Shown here piece after piece: positions 27,974 through 37,700 of a DNA stretch of 64,000 nt. The DNA is taken from NCBI RefSeq assembly GCF_018141665.1, contig NZ_CP067976.1, positions 1 to 64,000 on the forward strand, written 5' to 3'. Under the pieces are notes generated by a model that saw only the letters and a program-made list of their open reading frames with translations, did not search any database and was not told the origin of the DNA. The DNA is from Wolbachia endosymbiont of Spodoptera picta. Its GTDB lineage: Bacteria; Pseudomonadota; Alphaproteobacteria; Rickettsiales; Anaplasmataceae. A program made the position numbers and the translations under genes. Numbering within the stretch: the stretch's first letter is position 1; each line of letters begins with the position of its first letter.

Positions 27974-29321
27974 TATACCATCTAATGTTAAGCTTTTGGA
28001 GGCTCAGCTAAAAGCAGAGTACTATACAGTTATTGTAGCTTATGATGGCGAGGAGGCGATAGATTTAGTAGCGGAACAGCAGCCAGATATTATCTTACTT
28101 GATGTCATGATGCCAAAAATGAGTGGTTTTGAGGTTTGTAAGAAGCTAAAGAATGATCCCTTAACGACTTATATTCCAATAATTATGGTAACTGCGCTGC
28201 ATGACACTCATGATAGAGTGGAAGGAATTAATGCTGGTGCGGATGACTTTCTAACTAAGCCGATAGATGAAACTGCTTTATCTGCAAGAATTAAGTCTCT
28301 TGTGCGCTTAAAGATGATAATAGATGAGTTGTGCTTGAGAGGAGAAACTAATGCTGAGATTGGTGGAGTAGCAGAAAGCAGTATTATGGATTATTCTAAT
28401 CAGATTTTTGATGCTAACATACTTGTTGTAGATGAGGACACCTTTCAAGCAGAGCAGATACACAATGTTCTAAAGCAACGCTTCAGATCAATTAAAATAC
28501 TGCACGATCCAAAAGAAGCATTAAAGGTTGGTATTAAGGATAATTACGACCTGATTATTTCTGACATGCAGTTTTCAAAAACTGACGGCCTACGGTTGTG
28601 TTCTAAGTTTCGTAGTAAAGTGGAAACACGTTATACACCAATTCTGATCCTTTCTGAAGATTATGATAAAAGCAATTTAGTAAAGGCACTTGATGTAGGT
28701 GCTAATGATTATTTAACAGTACCTTTAGATGAGAGTGAATTAATAGCTAGGGTTAATTTGCAAGTGAAACGCAAAAGGTATCAAGATGCCTTGAGAATGA
28801 ATTTATTTAATAATGTAGAAATGTCTATAAAGGATCCATTAACTAACTGTTATAATAGAAGATATTTTGATGCACACTTAAGAAATATTGTTAAGGATTC
28901 TGTGGAAAAAGATAGAAGTTTATCTCTTATGATACTTGATATAGATTATTTTAAGATGGTGAATGATAACTTTGGGCATAATGCTGGAGATGAACTTTTA
29001 AAGGAAATACAGAAAAGAATTTCTGAAAATATCAGAGTGACAGATTTATTAGCTAGGTTTGGTGGTGAGGAATTTGTTGTTGTAATGCCAGATACCAATG
29101 TATCAGATGCGTATACTATTGCAGAGAGAATAAGGAAAATTATTGCCAAAGAACCTTTTATACTTGTGGGTAAAAATACAACCCATAATGTAACTGTGAG
29201 CATTGGAATTTCAGCAATGCAAAGATCTGACCTTGATGATGTTAAAAAATTTATAGTACGTGCTGACAAATATTTATATAAAGCAAAAAACAGTGGTAGA
29301 AATAGAGTGGTTACTGGTTGA
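27945..29321 (+). CDS. pleD: PleD-type response regulator, diguanylate cyclase
   Basis: A 458-residue signalling protein that makes cyclic di-GMP from two GTP. REC domain 1 spans about 1-120 with the phospho-acceptor Asp in IILLDVMMPKMSG. REC domain 2 spans about 155-275, with an Asp in LIISDMQFSKTDG; it acts as an adaptor domain in the family. The GGDEF domain (about 290-455) has an intact active-site FGGEEF and an RVTD inhibitory site exactly five residues upstream, so product inhibition is expected. The ATG overlaps the 3' end of tatB. The cognate kinase is not in this window. Confidence 0.95.
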   Translation: MTAKILVVDDIPSNVKLLEAQLKAEYYTVIVAYDGEEAIDLVAEQQPDIILLDVMMPKMSGFEVCKKLKNDPLTTYIPIIMVTALHDTHDRVEGINAGADDFLTKPIDETALSARIKSLVRLKMIIDELCLRGETNAEIGGVAESSIMDYSNQIFDANILVVDEDTFQAEQIHNVLKQRFRSIKILHDPKEALKVGIKDNYDLIISDMQFSKTDGLRLCSKFRSKVETRYTPILILSEDYDKSNLVKALDVGANDYLTVPLDESELIARVNLQVKRKRYQDALRMNLFNNVEMSIKDPLTNCYNRRYFDAHLRNIVKDSVEKDRSLSLMILDIDYFKMVNDNFGHNAGDELLKEIQKRISENIRVTDLLARFGGEEFVVVMPDTNVSDAYTIAERIRKIIAKEPFILVGKNTTHNVTVSIGISAMQRSDLDDVKKFIVRADKYLYKAKNSGRNRVVTG

Positions 29322-29343
29322 AGTTCTTTCAAATAAGTAGTAA

Positions 29344-30072
29344 CTAAGATTCAAATGATAGCATAAAATTTCTCAACTCCGGAAATTTCGCATTTAACTG
29401 CAGAAATAGATATTTATTTAAAAAATACCCTGTAATTTTTAACCCTAGTCTGAATTCTTGATATGAGTAGCTATTTTGTAGGTTGTTATTGTATACATCA
29501 TGCAACATCTGTGGAAAAGGTAGTAATTTATCTGCATAACAGTCACCTACTTTTTTTGACACTGCTCTACCAGTTTTTGGAGAAATAAATTGTAGATTTT
29601 CTTTCACACCTGTTACAGCACATTTTGATAGGTCTAACTTAAATCCAAGTTGCGTAAGAAGCAGAAGCTCTAAGTTAAGGTAATGACTTTGCCAAAACTG
29701 GCTATTATGTTTTATTACATCGATGAAGTGTCTAAAATTACCATACAACTTGATGCAGGATTCACTTTCTGGAAGCACTTTTTCTAATATAGACGAGAAA
29801 GAAACAATAGCAATGCTTTTTAACCTATCTTGAAAGAAATGATGAAATGGAGATTCAATCAATTCGCACTTTAAAAAACCTAGATTTTCAGGTAGCTTAG
29901 CACTCCATTCTGCATGTAATAGATTACTTATTTGAAACTTATAATTGCTATTGTTTGTTAACCTAGTTAATCCTCTGCACTTTCCATGATTTTTTGTAAA
30001 TAGAGAAAGAATTAAATTTTTATCACCGTATTTTTTAACAGCTATAATAACACCTTCATCTTTCCATCTCAT
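29344..30072 (-). CDS. recO: DNA repair protein RecO
   Basis: A 242-residue protein with the N-terminal OB-fold typical of RecO (MRWKDEGVIIAVKKYGDKNL, then LFTKNHGKCRGLTR) and a helical C-terminal domain with the FELRLGLK-like end. RecO loads RecA onto SSB-coated single-stranded DNA in the RecFOR pathway. The length is normal. It is convergent with pleD, with 22 bases between stops, and about 130 bases from the divergent TolA-like gene. No frame breaks are seen. Confidence 0.9.
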   Translation of the reverse strand: MRWKDEGVIIAVKKYGDKNLILSLFTKNHGKCRGLTRLTNNSNYKFQISNLLHAEWSAKLPENLGFLKCELIESPFHHFFQDRLKSIAIVSFSSILEKVLPESESCIKLYGNFRHFIDVIKHNSQFWQSHYLNLELLLLTQLGFKLDLSKCAVTGVKENLQFISPKTGRAVSKKVGDCYADKLLPFPQMLHDVYNNNLQNSYSYQEFRLGLKITGYFLNKYLFLQLNAKFPELRNFMLSFES

Positions 30073-30205
30073 TTAGAGTATATTGACCATATGATATTAT
30101 AGAGATAATAAAATTAGTGTAGCAAATTTGAGTTTAAGTCAACTGAAATATATTGACTTTATGTGCAATATTAGCTTTAAACCAGTAAAACAAGCTGCTT
30201 AACAT

Positions 30206-30817
30206 ATGCGCCCTCTCTATTTTAATTATATTCTTCTTTTGTTTCTATGTTGTTTTTTGCTTTTTTCAATGAAAGCCCAAACGGATGATTCGTCAGTTAT
30301 TCCTATACCACAAAGAAAAAAAGAATTAGTTGAGTTAGTACAACCGAGGCAAATTATTGAAATACAGGAAATTGATGAGGATATTCCAATTCCCAAAAGA
30401 AAAAAGGGTGTAGAAAGAAAACTAAGAGAAGGCATTAAAGAGGTGAAAAATGAAATAAGAGATAAGAAAAATATTGAGAACAAAGATGATGAATTGGCTG
30501 TAACAGAAATTATTAATTCTATAAGGGATAAACTGACAGAGTGTTGGAGCATTCCTGAGGGCATAGTTTATAAAGAAAGTTTTAGTATAAAAATTAACTT
30601 ATTATTATCCAGTAAAGGCGAGATCGTTGTAGCCAACGTAGCAGATAGTAGTTCTTATCAAAATAATCCTCTTTTTAGATCAGCAGCAGATAATGCAATG
30701 CGTGCAGTATATAAATGTAGCCCGTTAATTGGCTTACCTGCTGAGCAGCATCACATTTGGCGCGAAGTCACGTTAGATTTTATTGTACCAAATTTGGGAG
30801 AAAAACCCTGGACTTAA
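30206..30817 (+). CDS. TolA/TonB C-terminal domain-like periplasmic protein
   Basis: A 203-residue protein: a hydrophobic N-terminal anchor or signal (residues about 7-22), a proline- and charge-rich middle with two PIPxRKK units (residues about 30-70) and a Lys/Glu-rich helix, then a compact C-terminal domain. This ends with a pattern (SIRDKLTECWSIPEG, INLLLSSKGEIV, AMRAVYKCSPL) like the TolA/TonB C-terminal fold, which bridges the inner membrane to outer-membrane partners. The plan suggests TolA with a short central helix. The TolQ, TolR and TolB genes are not next to it. Confidence 0.72.
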   Translation: MRPLYFNYILLLFLCCFLLFSMKAQTDDSSVIPIPQRKKELVELVQPRQIIEIQEIDEDIPIPKRKKGVERKLREGIKEVKNEIRDKKNIENKDDELAVTEIINSIRDKLTECWSIPEGIVYKESFSIKINLLLSSKGEIVVANVADSSSYQNNPLFRSAADNAMRAVYKCSPLIGLPAEQHHIWREVTLDFIVPNLGEKPWT

Positions 30818-30866
30818 AGTCCATCCTTTTAAGAATATAATTTTAAGGTGAAAAATCTCAAAGAAT

Positions 30867-31082
30867 GTGGAATATTATAGAAAAAGCAGTCACTCTGTAT
30901 ATGTATCACATAGTGTGGATAACAAAATATCGATATCCAGTATTAGTTGGAGATATTGAACAGAAAGCTAAAGAAATTGTACAAGAAGTATGTGCAAATA
31001 ATCAAGTAGAGAGGTAGAATTGCGTCAACATGTATACGTTTCTGTACCCCCATACTTAAGTATTAGTAAGTTAGTGCAGTTA
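30867..31082 (+). pseudogene. IS200/IS605 Y1 transposase (TnpA) remnant
   Basis: Pieces in shifting frames match a TnpA: an N-terminal EYYRKSSHSVY (from 30867), then HIVWITKYRYPVL (frame from the ATG at 30901), then LRQHVYVSVPPYLSISKLVQ after another frame change near 31012. The middle and end, including the catalytic Tyr helix, are missing. It is a short decayed fragment that stops where the IS481-type relic begins. Confidence 0.65.
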
Positions 31083-31084
31083 TA

Positions 31085-31284
31085 TGTACTAGACACAACT
31101 TAATCTGACAGGTGAGAATTAACTTACAGAAGAATTGAAAACTAATATCAGTCTTTTGTTTAATGTTACTAATATTTTTCTGAAAAGCAATTTGTTTGCT
31201 ATCAAGAAAAGTTTGCATAGGCATAGCAATATTTGCCTGAATGAGGCCTTGTCTCATTGTAAGAACGCAGCCAATGATCAACTC
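31085..31284 (-). mobile_element. Partial IS481-type element (3' end only)
   Basis: A terminal sequence at 31085-31110 (beginning TGTACTAGACACAACTTAAT) is followed by the inverted last part of an integrase-like transposase (MPMQTFLDSKQIAFQKNISN on the minus strand). The same peptide region occurs at the end of the adjoining element at 31285-32451. It is a 200-base fragment abutting that element head to head. Confidence 0.6.
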
Positions 31285-32451
31285 TGTAATAGTTTAGATT
31301 TGATCTGACAAGCAAACAAAGTAAGATAAAAATATAAACAAGTTTTAAAGGAGTGTCAGATATGAATACAACACAAGAAAAAATACTAAAACCAAAGTTG
31401 GGATTGCTAGAACTTGCAAAGCAATTAGGAAATGTATCACAGGCGTGTAAAGTAATGGGATATTCAAGGGATACATTTTACCGCTTCAAAGAACTGTATG
31501 AAACAGGAGGAGAAGAGGCTTTACACGAGATAAGCAAAAGCAAGCCATTGTATGCAAATAGAGTGTCGGAGGATATAGAAAAAGCAGTAGTTGAAATAGC
31601 AATAGAGTTTCCAGCATACGGACAAGAAAGAGCAGCAAACGAACTGAAAAAGAGAGGAATTCTCATCTCTGCAAGTGGAATAAGATCAGTGTGGCAAAGA
31701 AACGATCTTGAAAATTTTAAAAAGAGGTTAAAGGCATTAGAAGCAAAAGTAGCTCAGGATGGTATCATTTTAACAGAAGAACAGATAACAGCTCTAGAAA
31801 AGGCTAAGGAAGAATAAAGAGGCCCATGGAGAAATTGAAACAGAGCATCCAGGATACTTAGGTAGCCAAGACAGTTATTATGTTGGTAATATCAAAGGTA
31901 TTGGACGAATTTACCAGCAAACCTTTGTTGATACCTATTCCAGAGTTGCTTTTGCTAAGCTTTACACAGAAAGGACTGCTATCACAGCTGCAGATCTTCT
32001 TAATGATAGGGTAGTACCGTTCTTTGATGAACAGAAAGTATCATTGCTACGTGTTTTGACGGATCGTGGTACAGAGTATTGTGGCAGACCTGAAAATCAC
32101 GTTTACCAGCTATATTTAGGGGTAGAAAATATTGATCATTCTCGAACCAAAGCTCGTTCTCCACAGACTAATGGCATATGTGAAAGGTTCCATAGAACTA
32201 TGCAAGATGAATGTTACAATATTATCTTTAGAAAGAAAATTTACACCTCTTTGGCAGAACTTCAGTTAGACGTAGACCATTGGGTGCATTCTTACAATAG
32301 ATCTAGACCACATTCAGGTAAATATTGCTATGCCTATGCAAACCTTTTTTGATAGTATGCATATTGCTTATCAGAAAAATATTAGTAACATTAAACAAAA
32401 GACTGATATTAGTTTTCAATTCTTCTGTCAGATCAAGTCTAAACTATTACA
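31285..32451 (+). mobile_element. IS481-family element with frameshifted transposase
   Basis: Inverted repeats of 26 bases lie at 31285-31310 and 32426-32451 (one mismatch). The first reading frame (31353-31817) encodes the HTH half: LAKQLGNVSQACKVMGYSRD. After a frameshift near 31815 the DDE integrase core follows: HPGYLGSQDSYYVG, VDTYSRVAFAKLY, LTDRGTEYC, RTKARSPQTNGICERFHRT with the catalytic Asp and Glu. A second shift near 32335 breaks the end (MPMQTF segment). The right end supplies the stop of the RDD-protein relic, so the element inserted into that gene's 3' end. Confidence 0.82.
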
Positions 32452-33028
32452 TGTTGCTACAGCGCGTCTAGTTATTTCCACATATACACAGTTTAATCTT
32501 GGGTAGCATTCTTCAGATCTATAATCCATTACTACTGTTTTTGCAATTTTATCGTAGAAAAGCTGTTTACGTTGATCAAATATTATAGGTATAAGCATTA
32601 GGACCAATACTGGTGAAATTAAAAACCACTCATAAGTATCGAGAAATACAAACAAAAACGTCTTGAAAGTGCTTCTTATTACTACTTGCATAAAAGCAAT
32701 GTTTTTCAGTGTGTTTGCATCCTTTATGTATATACCAAATAGCAATTTTCCTGGAGTCCAACCAAGTCTTATTTATCATTAATACTTCTAATGCTATATA
32801 TACTAAACTTGCTAGTAATGTACCTAAGTCTTCTAATATTTCATATCGTTTTGATATGAGTTCTGTATCAATGTCAGTATCAGGAAAGACATAATTAAAA
32901 AAGTTAGTAAGAGATTCTTCTGGTAATATAAATGAAATTAATAAAAAAAAGAATGAACAGCAGACTAAAAATATTGTTTGGTCAACTAAATACGCTGCAA
33001 TACGTTTAGTAACTTTTGCATAGTTCAT
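32428..33028 (-). pseudogene. RDD-family membrane protein, frameshifted and 3' truncated
   Basis: The minus strand carries an RDD domain protein in two frames. From about 33028 it reads MNYAKVTKRIAAYLVDQTIF with the Arg and Asp of the family and two membrane segments. Near 32755 the frame shifts, and LLFGIYIKDANTLKN continues with further membrane segments and a final IIFDQRKQLFYDKIAKT, the RDD C-terminal signature. One base change in length at the shift would restore it. The last codons are read inside the IS481 end. The open frame extends upstream to 33229, but that part shows no family match. RDD proteins are polytopic inner-membrane proteins of mostly unknown transport role. Confidence 0.75.
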
Positions 33029-33360
33029 TCTAACACCCATTTGTGTGTACCCAACACCATTATCTAATGTTATTATGTTAGTGCTTAAATAATAGTAAAA
33101 TTGCTGCTGATTGAGAGCATGAGAGATATTTACGTTTATATAGAAAACATGGGTTCCTTTAGCATCATAAAAATCTTGAATGTTTACTTTTTTAAAAAAC
33201 ATAAAAACATCGTATATTTGTGAGAACAAGCCGCGTAAAAATAAGGTTATAAAAATAGAAGATTTAAATTATTTCTATAAGCTTGAGCAAATTAGTTCGT
33301 ATGTAGATATGGATGAAATGGGCTAATATGGCTAGTTTTAGTGTATAGCAAAGTCAGAAT

Positions 33361-34471
33361 GGCTTTGTTGCATAGCACTGATAGGCATGTAAATCACAGT
33401 GAATTTACGCAGCTAATTTAAATTTAGCCATACCTATATCAGTAAATTTGTTCAATAAGTAGCACTTAATTAACAGCTCTTTTTCACGATTTACCTCTGA
33501 TTTATTTTTCAAGCTAAACCCAAATATTTGCTTCAACCTATAGAAAAAGACTTCAATATAAGACCGTGCTCCATACTTAACTTTTTTCTTCCATTCATTA
33601 ATACCATCTTCATAATTCTCATATGACCTAATTCTACTAATATACTTGTTTCTTTCTGATAAGTAGTCAGCTAAACAAATTTTAGTATCCTTCCTAGGGC
33701 AAATAATAGGCACAATATTGTATTTTCTGCATTCTTTATACACACTTTTTATATCATAAGCCGCATCTGCTCGAATAGAACAAATGTTATATTTATCACT
33801 GACTTCTTCTAACATATCGCAGACCGGCAAATAGTCTACAGCAACACCACTAGTGTAGTTCATGCTTATTGCTTTCTTATCATTTATGTTTAAAACAACA
33901 TGTAATTTTCTTACTTGACCATAACCACTGTATTTTCTTTTTCAAATATTAAGCTTACTATGCCCACCGTTATTATTGTAGATACTAACTCTAGTGCTAT
34001 CTACGGCAATTTCAACATTTTCCAGATCGTCTTTATTGCTTCTATGGTCATCAATCTTCAAATTAAGCTTTTTAAATCTTCTGGAAGCTTGTGTATAGCT
34101 GATAATCTTAAGTTTTTTGCCTATTTGTACCATATAACCTTTTACAAAACCTACAGCTTGTCTCAAGCCAATTCTAAAAAGATATGTGTATTAAAATTAC
34201 AACTTTATCACTATAAGTGTTATTGCCACCTGCAACTTTTGGACTATTTTCATACCAATTTTCTATGGCTTGATTAACAAAATGAAAAACATTTCCTCTT
34301 TTTTTGAGAAACTCGTTATATTCTCTTTGGTTACTTACTCTCATTTTTTGTGGCATAAGTTGTACTTGTTTGAAAAATGCCTATTTTACAACAAAATGCG
34401 TTAGTAGCCATATATTAAAAAGCTTTTCTTCTTACAATAACCTCAACCAACACTAGCTATGCAACAAAGCC
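33361..34471 (-). mobile_element. IS5-family element, decayed copy 2
   Basis: Sixteen-base ends GGCTTTGTTGCATAGC at 33361-33376 and its complement at 34456-34471. Transposase pieces on the minus strand: an N-terminal part near 34356 (MPQKMRVSNQREYNEFLKKR), a DDE part near 34000 (NVEIAVDSTRVSIY), and a C-terminal half at 33405-33863 (SIRADAAYDIKSVYKECRKY, YGARSYIEVFFYRLKQIFGF). At least two frame breaks disable it. It is related to, but clearly diverged from, copy 1 at 18655-19733. Confidence 0.75.
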
Positions 34472-34738
34472 ATTCAGAATATAAAAAAAGTTCGTATGGT
34501 ACACTTGGTAGACCAACGCATTCCAAGAAAAACTCTTCTCTCACTAGATGATTTTGGGTATTGAAAGTAGTGATATCATTTAGTACATTGCAGTAAAAAA
34601 AATAGAAGTGTTTTTGCAAGCACTGGCTTTAGTTTTAAAAATACAAACTAAAATAAAATGCTAAAAAAGTTCTTGTTCTGCTGATTTTATTGACCATAAT
34701 GTAGCAATATTCAATATAACCAATACTGGGGGGTTATT
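34472..34738. other. Intergenic region upstream of the OTU/NB-ARC gene
   Basis: No gene seen. The last bases contain a GGGGGG run (34730-34735) 3-9 bases before the ATG at 34739, an odd but possible ribosome binding site. AT-rich stretches would allow a promoter, but none stands out. Confidence 0.35.
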
Positions 34739-37700
34739 ATGTTCAACGCATCATGTTCTGTAAATCGTGCAGAGAAAAATCTAGGACCCTTTAAGCAAGA
34801 AGTTAGGTCAACAAAAGCAAAAAGAAAAGATATACTACTATCCAGTAATCAGCAAATATTAAACCTGCCAGAAGGTTTTACAATAGGGAAAGCAATTGAA
34901 AGAGGGGATTGTTTCTTTGATGCAGTTGCACAAGGACTTAAGCAATTAAATCCTGGAACAAACTTTACTGTGAAATCTTTGAGAGAAGTTTGTAGGAAGT
35001 AAGCTTTAATTAGTCAAGAAATGAAAGAAAAGATTATAGCAGATGCTAGAAACCGTCAAGATTCTACAGTAATACTTCCGCAGCCTGGTATTAATGATGA
35101 TGAATTATGAAATGCTTACTTGGATAGCATAGAATATACTGTTGAAGATATAGAAAAAATGAAGAGCACAAATCTACCCTTGCATCAAGCATTAACTGGC
35201 TCAAAGTATGGAAGTACATTACAAGCTCCTATATGGGGTAGGGTTGAGATTGAGGGAAGTATGATTTGTAATGAATATAATATTAAGCTGCATGTTATTG
35301 AAGATCTTCATATATGTGGATGGTCAGGGTATCTTATTGATGAGTTAACATACAAACCTGTAAGTACAGATTATAATGAAAAAAATACTATACATATAAT
35401 AAATAAAGGAGGTTTCCATTTTGAGCCAATCTTGAGCGAGACACTATTAATAAGAGAGTTTACTAATATTATAGAGGATTCTAGTCTTCTAGAAGATAGA
35501 AAGCTTGAAAAGCTGAAAAGTTTTTTTAAGGTATATCCGAGTCTAAACGTTAATTTTCAGGTGAATCAATATAATGATACACCGCTACATATTGCTGCTT
35601 GTGTGGGAGAATTAAAAATTGTTAGGTTTTTGCTAAAGATAGGAGGGCAAGTTGATGTTTTAAATGGAGAGGGAAAGACTCCTATAGATATTGCTAAAGA
35701 TAATAACAGAAAAGATATCGCTAAGATACTGCAACCACTTATTTCATATGAAGAAGTTGATGTACCGGGAGATGGCAGTTGCTTATTTTGGTCTGTTGCT
35801 TTAGCTTACTTAACTCCCGTAAAATTTGATGATTATGCCTTCCATGAAAGGTTTAAAGAATTATTTACGAGCGACCATGATGTACATTCAATTCAAAGGC
35901 TAATGCAGAGTAATGCAAATATTTATGAAGATAGTGTAATGAGGCAGTTGGTAACGAAGACATTTCGTAGTGAAGTTGCTGATGCAGTATGTTTCAGCCA
36001 AAGAAGATTTGAAAATAAGGTTGAGATTATGGATCTTTTTGAGAGTCAAAGTGGAAGTTATTTTACAGGAGGTACCTTTAAAAGAGAGTTTGAATATGAA
36101 TTCGGTGCTGAAAAAATTAAGCAGTATAATATTGATATTAGTAAACTCCAACCCAATTCTTTTGATAAAAGTGCAGTAAAGGAAATTTGTACTGAACTTA
36201 ACAAGATAAAAAACCGAAATGAAGTTCAGGAATTTATATTTGACACATACTTAAAGTGTATGGAAATGCCTAAAGCTTGGGGTGGAAAGCATGAAATAAA
36301 TACAATGTCTGATCTACTAAATACAGCGATAATAGTGTCTGAGAAAGGTTCAAAAGATCATATATACAATGAAGAGAAAAAATATTGTAATAAAATACGC
36401 TTATCCTACAAAGAAGGTAATCATTATCAATTTTATCAAGTAAAGTATTCAAATTTGATGAAGTTTGTTCTGAGTTTCATTCAATCATTTGAAACGAGAC
36501 TTATTATATATGACGTACTTGCGAGTACACTGAGAGAGGGGAACCAAATGTTTTCTGATGGAGTGAGCATTAATAGGTTTGTGCGAAGTATTTTTGGATG
36601 TTCAATGAATACAGATGACTTGGCAATATTTGGTATGAGGGCATCTTTGAGAACAGGTAATGTAATAAAAGCGACAAAAAATTTTATTAATCTATCAGAC
36701 TTAATAGAAACATTTAATGAATATAAACTGGGCTTTAGAAAAATATTAGTAGATGCTGGATGCAATATTTTTCAAAGTTTTGAAATGCAGTTTGAGAAAA
36801 TGGGTTTCGATCATATTTCAAAGATAGCAGATGATATTGTAGATAAGATAATCGAATACTACATTCAGAAAGAACACAATGGAGATTTAAGCTATATAGG
36901 GATAGCTGAAACCCTTGTTCTAAGTACATATTTGCAAGAGGTGACTGCGCAGTATGGAGAAATAAGTTATAACCTTAAAGATTTATATGAAAGTATCGGA
37001 ATTGCAGAAGGCAGTGAAGGCTCTTTTATCTATTATAGAAAAAGAAGTGAAGATAAATCTAGTAAGTATGGTTATCGCCGTTCCCTTATGGGTGAAAAGT
37101 CGAAAAGAATATATGATAGAAGATATATCAGAGTAAAAGCTACAAACGCAGAACTTGAAAATTATGTGTATACTTTAGATGCCTTAAATGTACAAGAGTT
37201 TAAGGCTAAAGTGGAGCAGGTATTTTATATTGTCAATAAAGAAATCCAAATGCCAAGCAAAAAAGTAATTGAGGATCTTATCGTAAAAATTAAATCTCAT
37301 ATTGAACAAGAGGTAAGCGTTTTAAGCGAGTATATCTTACTTTTCTGTCAAGGATGCAAACAAAGTTTAGATATGAATATGAGATACTTAGTTAAAGGAG
37401 AAGGAATAAGAAAAGGCAAAAAGATAATAGAAAGGACTGAAAAAAATAGTGATGTTATATATTTGATGGAAAACAATTTAAAAACAATTCCAAATTTATC
37501 TTATTATCTAAAAGTAAAAGAAGCATTTGTAAAGCATGCTGAAACAGTCGCTCAAGACTATAGCAACCTACTTGAATCAGAGCATGATAATGCAGCAAGA
37601 TCTAGGAGTTTTCGGTCTAGTATAAAAAGATTATCAAATGTAAAAAAATTAGGATTTCTATTTGGGCAAATGAATTTTCAGGATGTATGTGATCCAGTAG

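Noticed and set aside
33029..33229. Upstream extension of the RDD protein frame
   Set aside because: The sequence before the MNYAKVTKR start has no similarity to RDD proteins and no ribosome binding site stands out; I start the gene at 33028.
35000..35110. Selenocysteine or stop-codon reassignment as explanation for the TAA and TGA in the OTU gene
   Set aside because: Two different stop codons plus a third TAA are involved, no selenocysteine-type hairpin is apparent, and other genes use TAA and TGA as ordinary stops.
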